Position numbers and translations under genes: made by a program. 64,000 nucleotides of DNA from SM1-73 sp964588305 (GTDB lineage Bacteria > Zixibacteria > MSB-5A5 > SM1-73). Location: contig CAZPOP010000008.1 in assembly GCA_964588305.1 (NCBI GenBank), positions 1 through 64,000 on the forward strand, read 5' to 3'. A model generated the notes under the pieces. That model was not told the origin of the DNA, did not search any database, and worked only from the letters and a program-made list of their open reading frames with translations. Below are positions 1-7,247 of the stretch, piece by piece; position 1 is the stretch's first letter; the number at the start of each line of letters is the position of its first letter.

Positions 1-2
1 GG

Positions 3-101
3 ACTCTTCTGTCGGTCAAGGGTGCCCTTACCATCGACCATTTAGTCGTTAATGGGCCTTTTTCGTATCTGGACGACAATTTCGACTTCCTTCTATTCTA
101 A
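3..101 (+). CDS. C-terminal fragment of an unidentified protein (left edge)
   Basis: Frame 3 is open from the window edge to a TAA at 99-101 and encodes about 32 residues ending in SYLDDNFDFLLF. The alternating hydrophobic pattern (GALTIDHLVVNGP) is what one expects of the end of a beta-rich protein such as an AsmA/TamB-like C-terminus, but this is only an impression. It would be convergent with nuoI, with a cloverleaf palindrome between the two stops. It is too short to identify, and it may be chance; the left-hand neighbouring sequence would settle it. Confidence 0.3.
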   Translation, partial: TLLSVKGALTIDHLVVNGPFSYLDDNFDFLLF

Positions 102-110
102 CCTCATCTC

Positions 111-163
111 GCGTAGCCAAGGCTTCATGCCTTGGCCAGCAAGCCGTAAAGGCTTGCCTACGC
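111..163. repeat. Cloverleaf palindromic repeat (three-stem)
   Basis: An outer perfect 6-bp stem (GCGTAG 111-116 with CTACGC 158-163) encloses two perfect 7-bp hairpins: CCAAGGC/GCCTTGG (117-135, loop TTCAT) and GCAAGCC/GGCTTGC (139-157, loop GTAAA). It lies just beyond the stop of nuoI. A second element with the same design lies at 63611-63687. There is no T-run, so it is not a standard terminator. It is best read as an intergenic REP/MITE-like element, possibly adopted as an mRNA end structure. Confidence 0.75.
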
Positions 164-199
164 GCTATTCTATCCTTGTGTCAGCAGCAGAGAAGAAAA

Positions 200-649
200 C
201 TATTGATATTCCTTTCCTATTTCTGCCAATTTCTCCTTATTATAAATCAATTGGTTCTTATCATAGACTGAGAACTCATATCTGGGCACCAGTTTGATGG
301 CTTTGCCCTTGACCGGACAGACCTCTTCACACAATCCGCAATAGATACATATCGCCACGTCAACTTCAAAGATCTCGGCGAACCTTTTTCCACCTTCGTC
401 CTTAGCCGAGACCAACTTGATGGCATTGTTAGGGCAGGTTCTTTGGCAAAGTCCACAGGCGATGCATTTCAGTTTGTTGGTTGCCGAGTCAGTGAGAAGC
501 ACCACACAACCTCTCGATCTCTCCGGCATGGGCCATCTCTCTTTGGGATACTGCAGGGTGATGGCATGTTTTCCCAGATGTTTGACCGTGGTGATCAGAC
601 CGAGTATCAGATTGTATATTCCCGAATATATTATTTTGATTAATCTCAT
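200..649 (-). CDS. nuoI: NADH-quinone oxidoreductase subunit I
   Basis: This is the ferredoxin-like subunit of respiratory complex I that carries clusters N6a and N6b between the peripheral arm and the quinone site. The 149-residue protein shows two 4Fe-4S motifs, CIACGLCQRTCP and CIYCGLCEEVCP, in the middle of the chain, and a short N-terminal amphipathic helix before them, as usual for NuoI. It follows nuoH by 3 bp and is the last gene of the visible nuoA-B-C-D-H-I run. No nuoJ follows in the 199 bp left in the window; instead there is a cloverleaf palindrome, so the operon may end or be interrupted here. Confidence 0.95.
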   Translation of the reverse strand: MRLIKIIYSGIYNLILGLITTVKHLGKHAITLQYPKERWPMPERSRGCVVLLTDSATNKLKCIACGLCQRTCPNNAIKLVSAKDEGGKRFAEIFEVDVAICIYCGLCEEVCPVKGKAIKLVPRYEFSVYDKNQLIYNKEKLAEIGKEYQ

Positions 650-652
650 GGC

Positions 653-1681
653 TTAGGCAAAAAGTCCTGTTAAGATCAGATTCAGGAATGCCAGAGGCAG
701 CAAGAACTTCCAGGCAAAGCCCATCAGTTGATCCACCCTCATGCGGGGATAGGTCCACTTGAACCACATGATCACCAGGATGACGAAGAAGGTCTTGCCC
801 AGAAACCACATCCAGGAGGGTAGCCAGGGGCCGTTCCATCCTCCCAGAAAGAGGGTGGTGCTCACTGCACTTATGGTAAATAGGTTAGTGTATTCGGCAA
901 AGAAGAACATGGCGAATTTCATACCGCTGTATTCCACGTTGTAGCCTGCCACCAGCTCCTGCTCCGCCTCCGGGATGTCGAAGGGGGTCCGATTTACCTC
1001 GGCCACGGCAGCGGTAAGGTAAACCAAGAACCCAATCGGCTGCCGGAAAATAAACCAGTCCCACACCTGGGCCTGTGAGGTGACGATCGTGACCATGGAA
1101 AGGGACTGTGCCAACAGTACCACGCCCAGGACGGAGAGAGTCAAAGGGACCTCATAGCTTACGATCTGCGCGGCTGACCGTAATCCCCCCAAAAGTGCGT
1201 ACTTATTGTTCGATCCGAATCCGGCCATCAGAAGACCCACCACGGTGAAGGTGGTGATAGCCAGAATATAGAGGATCCCGATATTGAGATCCTTGACTAT
1301 CAATCCTCTGCCAAAAGGAATGCAGACGTACACCATCAAGGCTGAAACGAATACCACTATGGGGGCTATTACAAAGACGGGCTTATCCACTTTGGTAGGG
1401 ACTATGTCCTCCTTCATGATTAACTTTATGGCGTCGATTATGGTCTGCCTCCATCCATGCCATCCGGTGCGCATGGGGCCGAACCTGACCTGCATATGTG
1501 CGGAGACCTTCCTTTCCCACCAGACCAGAAACAAAGCTGCGATGGAGATGAAGGCTACGATCATTCCGAAGACTATGAACATGGAGAGAATGTCCAGCCA
1601 AAAGTGAGGTATGCCCCAACTGGCGAAGAGTCCTTCCAACCAGCTGTATATTGCTTTGATGAGGTTACCTAATTCGAACAA
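653..1681 (-). CDS. nuoH: NADH-quinone oxidoreductase subunit H
   Basis: NuoH is the membrane subunit that forms most of the quinone chamber and links the peripheral and membrane arms of complex I. The 342-residue product has about eight membrane spans and the conserved loops WWERKVSAHMQVRFGPMRTG near residue 55 and AEVNRTPFDIPEAEQELVAG near residue 225, both diagnostic. The start is a TTG preceded by GGGAGAG. The gene lies directly between nuoD and nuoI; in most bacteria nuoE, F and G sit between D and H, but none is present here. Confidence 0.96.
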   Translation of the reverse strand: MFELGNLIKAIYSWLEGLFASWGIPHFWLDILSMFIVFGMIVAFISIAALFLVWWERKVSAHMQVRFGPMRTGWHGWRQTIIDAIKLIMKEDIVPTKVDKPVFVIAPIVVFVSALMVYVCIPFGRGLIVKDLNIGILYILAITTFTVVGLLMAGFGSNNKYALLGGLRSAAQIVSYEVPLTLSVLGVVLLAQSLSMVTIVTSQAQVWDWFIFRQPIGFLVYLTAAVAEVNRTPFDIPEAEQELVAGYNVEYSGMKFAMFFFAEYTNLFTISAVSTTLFLGGWNGPWLPSWMWFLGKTFFVILVIMWFKWTYPRMRVDQLMGFAWKFLLPLAFLNLILTGLFA

Positions 1682-1716
1682 ATTCTCTCCCTCAGCTTAT
1701 GCAAGGAAAGGTTCTT

Positions 1717-2919
1717 TTACCTGTCCACATCCGGCATGATCACGTCCAGACTGGCAAAGATGGCCACAATATCCGCAATCTTCCATCCCCGGCTCATCTC
1801 CGGCAAAACCGCTAAGTTCGAAAAAGATGCTGTCCTGATCTTGAGCCGGTAGGGTTTGGTGCTGCCGTCGGAGACGATATAGAATCCCATCTCTCCTCTG
1901 GTCGATTCGATCCGGGCATAAACCTCACCTGCGGGCGGCTTGAAGACCGCAGGAGTTTTAGTCTTAATCTCCCCTTCGGGAATAGACTCCAGTGCCTGCT
2001 CCACGATTCTGTTCGCCTGTCTCATCTCCTGAATCCTGACCATGTACCTGTCCCAGGTGTCGGAATTGGTTCCGGTGGGGATGTCAAATTCAAATCTGTC
2101 ATAAATGGAGTAAGGTTCTTCCGTTCGCAGGTCCCATTTCAAGCCGGTCGCTCTCAGATTGGGACCGGTGACAGAGTAATCGATGGCTGTCTTCTGATCC
2201 AAAATCCCCACCCCTTTTGTCCTTCCCAGAAAGATCGGATTGTCGGTTAAGATATACTCGTACTCATCCACCCGGGGTTTGAAATACTGGACGAATTCTC
2301 TTGCCTGGGGAATGAACTCAGGAGGCAGGTCCCTGGAAACGCCACCAAACCTCATATAGTTAAATGTCATCCTTTGGCCGCAAACCATCTCCAAGAGATC
2401 AAGAATTTTCTCTCTTTCACGGAAGCAGTAGAGGAAAGGAGTTATCGCTCCCAGGTCAAGGGCGAAGGTTCCCAGCCAGACCAGATGGCTGGCTATGCGA
2501 TTCAACTCGTCCACGATGACCCTAATGTACTCCGCCCTCTCCGGGACTTCGATCTGGGCCAGTTTCTCCACGGCCAAGCAAAAGACGTGGTTACAGAACA
2601 TGGCGGAGACGTAATCGATTCTGTCGGTTAGCGGCATATATTGAAGATAAGTGCGGTTCTCAGCTATCTTCTCCATTGATCTATGAAGATAGCCGACGTA
2701 GGGAACCAAATCCAGGATCACCTCACCATCCATTTTCAGAAGGAGCCGGCACACCCCGTGGGTGGAGGGATGCTGAGGTCCCATATTGACGATGAATTCC
2801 TCGGTGTCGATCTTCTCGACCACCCTCTCAGGATTCTTCCCCAGGGGATCGATCATATTGGAGATGTGGTCCTTATCCGTTTTGCGCTCAGGGAACTCAC
2901 TTTTTGGGTAATCGGACAA
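1717..2919 (-). CDS. nuoD: NADH-quinone oxidoreductase subunit D
   Basis: This is the 49-kDa-type subunit of complex I, related to NiFe-hydrogenase large subunits, which builds the quinone-binding site with NuoB. The 400-residue protein has the hallmark NMGPQHPSTHGV segment near residue 46 and VGYLHRSMEKIAE near residue 76. Near the C-terminus are the expected DVIMPDVDR end and an ESTRGEMGFYIVSDG segment. The start is a TTG with AAGGAAAAG upstream, and it overlaps the 3' end of nuoC by 23 bp, which suggests translational coupling. Confidence 0.96.
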   Translation of the reverse strand: MSDYPKSEFPERKTDKDHISNMIDPLGKNPERVVEKIDTEEFIVNMGPQHPSTHGVCRLLLKMDGEVILDLVPYVGYLHRSMEKIAENRTYLQYMPLTDRIDYVSAMFCNHVFCLAVEKLAQIEVPERAEYIRVIVDELNRIASHLVWLGTFALDLGAITPFLYCFREREKILDLLEMVCGQRMTFNYMRFGGVSRDLPPEFIPQAREFVQYFKPRVDEYEYILTDNPIFLGRTKGVGILDQKTAIDYSVTGPNLRATGLKWDLRTEEPYSIYDRFEFDIPTGTNSDTWDRYMVRIQEMRQANRIVEQALESIPEGEIKTKTPAVFKPPAGEVYARIESTRGEMGFYIVSDGSTKPYRLKIRTASFSNLAVLPEMSRGWKIADIVAIFASLDVIMPDVDR

Positions 2920-3364
2920 AGTCTTTTCCTTCCCAGTCTTTTCTCATGGGATAGCCCTCGTCCCAGTCCTCAGGTAGAAGTATGGGTCTGGGGTCGGGAT
3001 GGTTCCTGAAAGTCATCCCAAAAAGCTCTGCTATCTCCCTCTCGTGCCAGTTGGCAGCGTTCCACACCGATGTGACAGAATCTATCTCTCCATCTCTGGG
3101 CAGAGAGGTCTTCAGGGTTATCTTGTGTTTATGGGTAAAGGAGAACAGAGTGTATACCAGTTCCATGTGATCGGTATAGTCCACACATGAAAGACAGGCC
3201 AAAAGGTCAAAGCCAAGCTCCGGGGTGTCCTTGGCAAATCTGCAGACTTCCAGAATCAAATCCTTGTCCAGCTTGAAGGCAGCGTCCACGCCCACAAAAG
3301 GAATCTCTTCGATCTTTTCCGGGAATTTATTTTGGAAAGTATTAGCTATCTCTTCTTTGGTCAT
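2897..3364 (-). CDS. nuoC: NADH-quinone oxidoreductase subunit C
   Basis: The 30-kDa-type subunit of the complex I hydrophilic arm. It has the family signature NAANWHEREIAELFGMTF followed by HPDPRPILLPEDWDEGYPMR. I place the start at the ATG at 3364 (MTKEEIANTF, 155 residues). A longer form begins at a GTG at 3391, but that codon lies inside a perfect 28-bp palindrome (3385-3412) and would be buried in an mRNA hairpin. It overlaps nuoD. Confidence 0.93.
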   Translation of the reverse strand: MTKEEIANTFQNKFPEKIEEIPFVGVDAAFKLDKDLILEVCRFAKDTPELGFDLLACLSCVDYTDHMELVYTLFSFTHKHKITLKTSLPRDGEIDSVTSVWNAANWHEREIAELFGMTFRNHPDPRPILLPEDWDEGYPMRKDWEGKDFVRLPKK

Positions 3365-3384
3365 GGTCTTGGGGTATCTTAAAT

Positions 3385-3412
3385 CCAGCACCTAACTTAA
3401 GTTAGGTGCTGG
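3385..3412. repeat. Perfect 28-bp palindrome between nuoB and nuoC
   Basis: The arm CCAGCACCTAACTT is followed at once by its exact reverse complement, a 14+14 bp palindrome. It fills the gap between the nuoB stop and nuoC. In RNA it would form a tight hairpin without a T-run, so it may block ribosomes or nucleases rather than end transcription. A dimeric protein could also bind it as DNA. Confidence 0.8.
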
Positions 3413-3421
3413 CTCTGATTT

Positions 3422-3928
3422 CTAACTCCAATCCGCGATCTTTTCCTTCTTGATCTTCTCCTGCAGTTTAATGCATCCTTCCATCAAAGACTCCGGTCGG
3501 GGAGGACAGCCGGGGATGTAAACATCTACCGGAATTATCAGATCCACACCCTTCACCACGCTGTAACAATCGTAATAGAACGGCCCTCCGACTATGGCGC
3601 AACCTCCCATGGCTATCACATACCTGGGCTCCGCCATCTGCTCATATAGTCTCTTCACCCGGGGAGCCATCTTCTTGGTCAGAGTTCCAGCCACGAACAT
3701 CAAATCCGATTGTCTGGGTGAAGCGCGGAAGAACATGCCGAATCTATCGAAATCATAGCGGGAGGCCCCGGTGCACATCATCTCCACGGCGCAGCAGGCC
3801 AAGCCGAACAGCATGTACCACATAGAGGAGGCTCGGGAGTAGTTGAGAACTCCATCCAGAGCCGTGGTCACCAACCCCCCGCCCGGCAGACTCTCGAAGT
3901 ACACCGGCAGTTTCTTGATTATACCCAT
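3422..3928 (-). CDS. nuoB: NADH-quinone oxidoreductase subunit B
   Basis: NuoB carries the terminal 4Fe-4S cluster N2 that reduces quinone. The motifs LACCAVEMM, followed by the MAEPRYVIAMGGCAIVGGPF segment and YIPGCPPRPE, supply the tandem-Cys and single-Cys ligands in the expected order. I choose the ATG at 3928 (MGIIKKLPVY, 168 residues) because AAGGAG lies 7 nt upstream. A longer reading from 3949 would overlap nuoA by 31 bp. The downstream neighbour is nuoC. Confidence 0.96.
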   Translation of the reverse strand: MGIIKKLPVYFESLPGGGLVTTALDGVLNYSRASSMWYMLFGLACCAVEMMCTGASRYDFDRFGMFFRASPRQSDLMFVAGTLTKKMAPRVKRLYEQMAEPRYVIAMGGCAIVGGPFYYDCYSVVKGVDLIIPVDVYIPGCPPRPESLMEGCIKLQEKIKKEKIADWS

Positions 3929-4275
3929 TTCAAAGCTCCTTTTTTCCAAACATAGGCTAGGCCGAAGATCAGAATAGCGAGAAATATCATCATCTCAACG
4001 AAGGCGAAAAATCCCAGGCTTCTGTAAACCACAGCCCAGGGGAACAGGAAGACCACCTCCACGTCGAAGATCACGAAAATCAAAGCATAAAGGTAGTAGC
4101 GAACGTTATATTGAACCCAGGCACCCCCGACGGGAAGCTCCCCGCATTCGTAAGTTTCCAACTTATCCGGATTGGGGTGGTGAGGTCGGATCAGGCGGGC
4201 TAAGAAGAACACGAACATTACGAAGATCACGCCTATCACACAGAAGAAACCTACAAATGCATAATCGCTAACCAC
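3919..4275 (-). CDS. nuoA: NADH-quinone oxidoreductase subunit A
   Basis: A small membrane subunit of complex I with three transmembrane helices, 118 residues. The conserved loop KLETYECGELPVGGAWVQYN follows helix 1, and the ALIFVIFDVEVVFLFPWA segment follows as helix 2; both are signatures of the family. It is the first gene of the cluster, transcribed away from skp/ompH across a 360-bp divergent intergenic region. Confidence 0.95.
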   Translation of the reverse strand: MVSDYAFVGFFCVIGVIFVMFVFFLARLIRPHHPNPDKLETYECGELPVGGAWVQYNVRYYLYALIFVIFDVEVVFLFPWAVVYRSLGFFAFVEMMIFLAILIFGLAYVWKKGALKWV

Positions 4276-4635
4276 CGATGAACTCCTTCGTGACCTCTAT
4301 TTCGCCTTCAAACTGAGGAATTTTCTTGACATCCTAGCAAACCATCTGATCGCAAGTGAATTTCTTCACAAATAGTCTAGTCAAAAAACGTTTTTTTGAG
4401 AATTTGTCAAGAATTTTTTTGATGCTTCCTCAAAAAAGGGATACTGGCACGTATCATCGCACTGTAGGCACATCGTGCTCACCCTGCTCGACGGCAGTTT
4501 TGCGCTTTCTCCTTGGGAACTCTTCAAAATAGACTTGACAAAGGCGTTCTGGATTTTATTTTAGGTGGGTAATTCCGGAGGCTCGTTATTTTATCGTATA
4601 CTTTGATGAATATATAACTAAAGGAGGATGATGGC
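4276..4635. other. Divergent intergenic region nuoA / skp
   Basis: This 360-bp A+T-rich stretch holds the control region for two diverging operons. On the minus strand there is a TTGACA (about 4412-4417) but no convincing -10 at the right distance, so the nuo promoter is not resolved. On the plus strand there is a candidate promoter (separate entry). No ORF or RNA gene was recognised. Confidence 0.5.
4535..4562 (+). promoter_or_regulatory. Candidate sigma70-type promoter for skp/ompH
   Basis: TTGACA at 4535-4540 and TATTTT at 4557-4562 with a 16-bp spacer, about 70 bp before the skp start codon. The -35 is perfect; the -10 matches 4 of 6 consensus bases, so the call is tentative. Confidence 0.4.
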
Positions 4636-5172
4636 ATGAAAAGACGCAAGACCTTGATTCTGGTAGCCGTTCTCTTGGCGGGATTCATTCCCGGGCTTTT
4701 GGCTTCGTCGGGCTTTGCTCAGCAGTCGAGCATAGCATACGTGGACGTCCAGCGGCTGAAAGCTGAGTATAAGGAATACGTTTTAGCCCAGGAAGAGTTC
4801 AACAAGCTGATGGTTGTCTGGCAGGCAAAGGCAGATTCGATGCAAAGCGAGATGAACGAAATGATGCAGAAGGTGCAGAATCCTCCCCTTACCATGCGCG
4901 AGGAGGCGGTAAACGAATTGCGAGAAAAGCTCCTGGTCAAACAGAACGAATATCAACTTTTTGTCAACCAGGTGATGGGTCCCGAGGGCGAAGCTGCGCA
5001 AAAGGAGTATGAGCTTTCCAAGCCCTTGATCGATAAGATAAACACGGTGATAAGGCTTGTCGCGCTGAAGGAGAACTACACCTATGTTCTAGATTCGTCT
5101 GCAGGAAGTGTCCTGTACGCCAAAGACGAGTTGGACGTCACCAACAAGGTTTTGGCCGAGTTGAATAAGTAA
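4636..5172 (+). CDS. skp: OmpH/Skp family periplasmic chaperone
   Basis: Skp/OmpH chaperones hold unfolded outer-membrane proteins in the periplasm on their way to the BAM complex. The 178-residue product has a Sec signal peptide (cleavage near SGFAQQ), the family start SIAYVDVQRL, and a long charged helical middle (residues about 50-140) that would form the coiled-coil tentacles, then the short beta return VLDSSAGSVLYAKDELDVT. The start has a strong AAGGAGG. It is followed by a TPR lipoprotein gene. Confidence 0.88.
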   Translation: MKRRKTLILVAVLLAGFIPGLLASSGFAQQSSIAYVDVQRLKAEYKEYVLAQEEFNKLMVVWQAKADSMQSEMNEMMQKVQNPPLTMREEAVNELREKLLVKQNEYQLFVNQVMGPEGEAAQKEYELSKPLIDKINTVIRLVALKENYTYVLDSSAGSVLYAKDELDVTNKVLAELNK

Positions 5173-5292
5173 AAGGTATTTGAGGAGCGGGCAAACACCC
5201 GCCGGGGGTAAGCAGAAACCTTCAGCCCTCCAGAGCGGACGTAGCCGCGTAATCAATCATGCTATTCTGGGGAACAAAAGGGAGATAAGGAG

Positions 5293-6060
5293 ATGAAACA
5301 GGCCTTAGGATTTGGTTTGCTGTGTGTATTTTGTTTTCTTTTGGCATGCGGTTCAGCTGAAGAGAAATCGGAAAAGGAGGAACAGGACATGGGTCAGGTG
5401 CACGAGGAAAAAAAGAAGGAGATATTGAACCAAGTGATAACCTTACTGGACGAAGGAAAGGAAGAAGAGGCTGAGGATTACATGAATGAGCTGGGCGATG
5501 ACAAGACCGTTTTGAAGTATTACACCGAGTTGGGCATTGATTTGCATCATGCCGGAAAACTGGATGAGTCCATGCAGGTGAACCAGCTCGGAGTCAAAGC
5601 GGCGCTGGAGAAGGGGGACAAGAAGGCTGCGGCAATCATGCTTCACAATATTGCTGCGTTCTGTGCTCCAGAATTCGACGAAAACGTGACCGAAGAGTGT
5701 CAAAAGGCCGGATTCCGTGCTGCCCAAAAAGCTCTGGAATTAAGAAAAGAATTGGGTGAAAAAGGTCCCTTAGCCTGGGCGCACTGGGATATGGGACTCT
5801 ATCATTTGGTGAAGAAGGACGCAGATCACGCGAGCGAGCAATTCCTGGAGTGCATCAAGGTGGCAGAGGAGGCCAACGACACTGTGACCGCTGCCTGGGG
5901 CAAGGTTTTTCTTGGCAAGACCAAGCTAAAGCTGATTCCTGAAAAGAGGGAAGAGGGGTTGAAAGATTTGAAAGAGGCAAAGGCGACCTTCGAAAAAGCA
6001 AAGGACGACTGGGGACTGGGGGAGGTGGAGAAAGTACTAAGCAAATATTCGACTGATTGA
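5293..6060 (+). CDS. TPR-containing lipoprotein
   Basis: A 255-residue exported protein with a lipobox (FCFLLACGSAEE, Cys at about residue 19), so it should be anchored to a membrane by lipidation. The rest is almost wholly helical, with several degenerate tetratricopeptide repeats (for example GKLDESMQVNQLGVKAALEK and AADHASEQF-like segments from residue 85 on). It is a scaffold-type protein with no catalytic motif; the role is unknown. It lies 120 bp downstream of skp on the same strand and may be cotranscribed. The gap contains a small GCGGG/CCCGC hairpin. Confidence 0.8.
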   Translation: MKQALGFGLLCVFCFLLACGSAEEKSEKEEQDMGQVHEEKKKEILNQVITLLDEGKEEEAEDYMNELGDDKTVLKYYTELGIDLHHAGKLDESMQVNQLGVKAALEKGDKKAAAIMLHNIAAFCAPEFDENVTEECQKAGFRAAQKALELRKELGEKGPLAWAHWDMGLYHLVKKDADHASEQFLECIKVAEEANDTVTAAWGKVFLGKTKLKLIPEKREEGLKDLKEAKATFEKAKDDWGLGEVEKVLSKYSTD

Positions 6061-6197
6061 CAAAGTTATCCTCCTATTGATTTATCGGGAATAGGAGTGG
6101 GCAATGTGCTGGTGCGTTCAAAGTTCTTAATCCCGGAGTATTCGAACAAAGTGTTCTTGCAGGATATCGTCTAAGGCGTTCGGGTAAAGAGCCATCC

Positions 6198-6371
6198 GGG
6201 CGGAGCTTTAGGGCGTGTTGAGAAACGCACACCGGAGTGCACCAGCTTGCTGGTGCGGTTTTTCAAGCTCTAAGTGATTATGGCATAAGAACTTCTATAT
6301 TTTAAAAAGATCGCGAAAGCAAGTTTTCGCACTCCAAAGACACTTTTTCGACAGTCCCTGAAGCTCCGCCC
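6198..6371. repeat. Inverted-repeat-bounded intergenic element
   Basis: GGGCGGAGCTT (6198-6208) and its exact reverse complement AAGCTCCGCCC (6361-6371) bound 174 bp. Inside are at least two perfect hairpins: GCACCAG/CTGGTGC (6239-6256) and GCGAAA/TTTCGC (6313-6330). No ORF of note is inside. The layout resembles a small non-autonomous palindromic element. It fills most of the 337-bp gap between the lipoprotein and the MarC gene; no promoter was resolved in that gap. Confidence 0.65.
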
Positions 6372-6397
6372 CTACTATTAATTATTAGTGATTTGAA

Positions 6398-7018
6398 ATG
6401 TCCCATTTAGCATATTTTGGCACGGTTTTCATCTCCCTGTTTTTAGTAGTGGACGTAGCGACCAATTTGCCCATCTTTCTGTCGCTGACCGAGAGATTTT
6501 CGGCCCAAGAGCGCAGGGCCATCGCCAAGAAGTCACTTCTGGTTGCCCTGGGAGTGCAGCTGGTGTTCGTGATTTTCGGCAACTACATCTTTGGGTACCT
6601 GCACATCAGGCTCTATTCATTTTCCATTGCCGGAGGCATTTTGCTCTCCATAGTTGCACTGGAGATGCTATTCGGCCACAAAACCCGCACCGAATACAGC
6701 GAAGAGAAGGATCGAAAAGAGGAACAGGAGAACATTACCATCGTGCCCTTGGCCATTCCGTTGCATACCGGTCCTGCATCCATCGTCACGGGGATGATCA
6801 TCTTCGGCAGGGCTGATACTATTATCCTGAAATCTATCTTCGTTTTGTCGACTGTTTGTGTCTATTTGGCTTCCATGCTTATCCTCATCAAATCCGGTTT
6901 GATCTTCAGAATCTTCAAGCCCTTAGGGATGAAGGTGATCACCCGGGTAATGGGGCTTATCCTGTTGACCTTAGCCGTTCAATTCGTAATCAACGGAATT
7001 AAGGAAGCGTTAAAATAG
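6398..7018 (+). CDS. MarC family integral membrane protein
   Basis: A 206-residue polytopic protein with about six membrane spans and the family features VVDVATNLPIFLSLTERF in the first helix-loop and VPLAIPLHTGPASIVTGMI in the middle (MarC proteins have a closely similar PLAxPxxxGPG segment). Function of the family is unclear; an older link to multiple antibiotic resistance is not supported, and transport is only assumed. No clear ribosome binding site is seen before the ATG. A bidirectional terminator follows. Confidence 0.85.
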   Translation: MSHLAYFGTVFISLFLVVDVATNLPIFLSLTERFSAQERRAIAKKSLLVALGVQLVFVIFGNYIFGYLHIRLYSFSIAGGILLSIVALEMLFGHKTRTEYSEEKDRKEEQENITIVPLAIPLHTGPASIVTGMIIFGRADTIILKSIFVLSTVCVYLASMLILIKSGLIFRIFKPLGMKVITRVMGLILLTLAVQFVINGIKEALK

Positions 7019-7195
7019 TTGCGTTTCTGGAAAGCTGCCGTCGGGAACTGTCCCTCGATGTGGCATAGGGCTTTAGTTTTCCATTATGGAGATCCCCTTT
7101 TGATGGGCTCAAACAAAGAGGGGTTTTCGCCAGACCTTACAGAAGGCTAGTGTGAAGCTCGACGGGGATTTCAAAACGGATTCTACATAGAAAGA

Positions 7196-7222
7196 AAAGG
7201 TGGAACGCATTGTTCCACCTTT
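7196..7222. terminator. Bidirectional intrinsic terminator
   Basis: Perfect 11-bp stem AAAGGTGGAAC / GTTCCACCTTT with a 5-nt loop. It is A-rich on the left and T-rich on the right, so it can end transcription both of the MarC gene (plus) and of the M16 peptidase genes (minus), whose ends converge here. Confidence 0.75.
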
Positions 7223-7247
7223 CTTCCTTGCCAGTGTTGCTTTCGAG

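Noticed and set aside
52..297. 81-codon plus-strand frame at the left edge
   Set aside because: It runs through the cloverleaf palindrome and antisense into nuoI, with no coding features.
4412..4417. nuo operon promoter on the minus strand
   Set aside because: A TTGACA is present, but no acceptable -10 box is found 16-18 bp downstream, so I do not call it.
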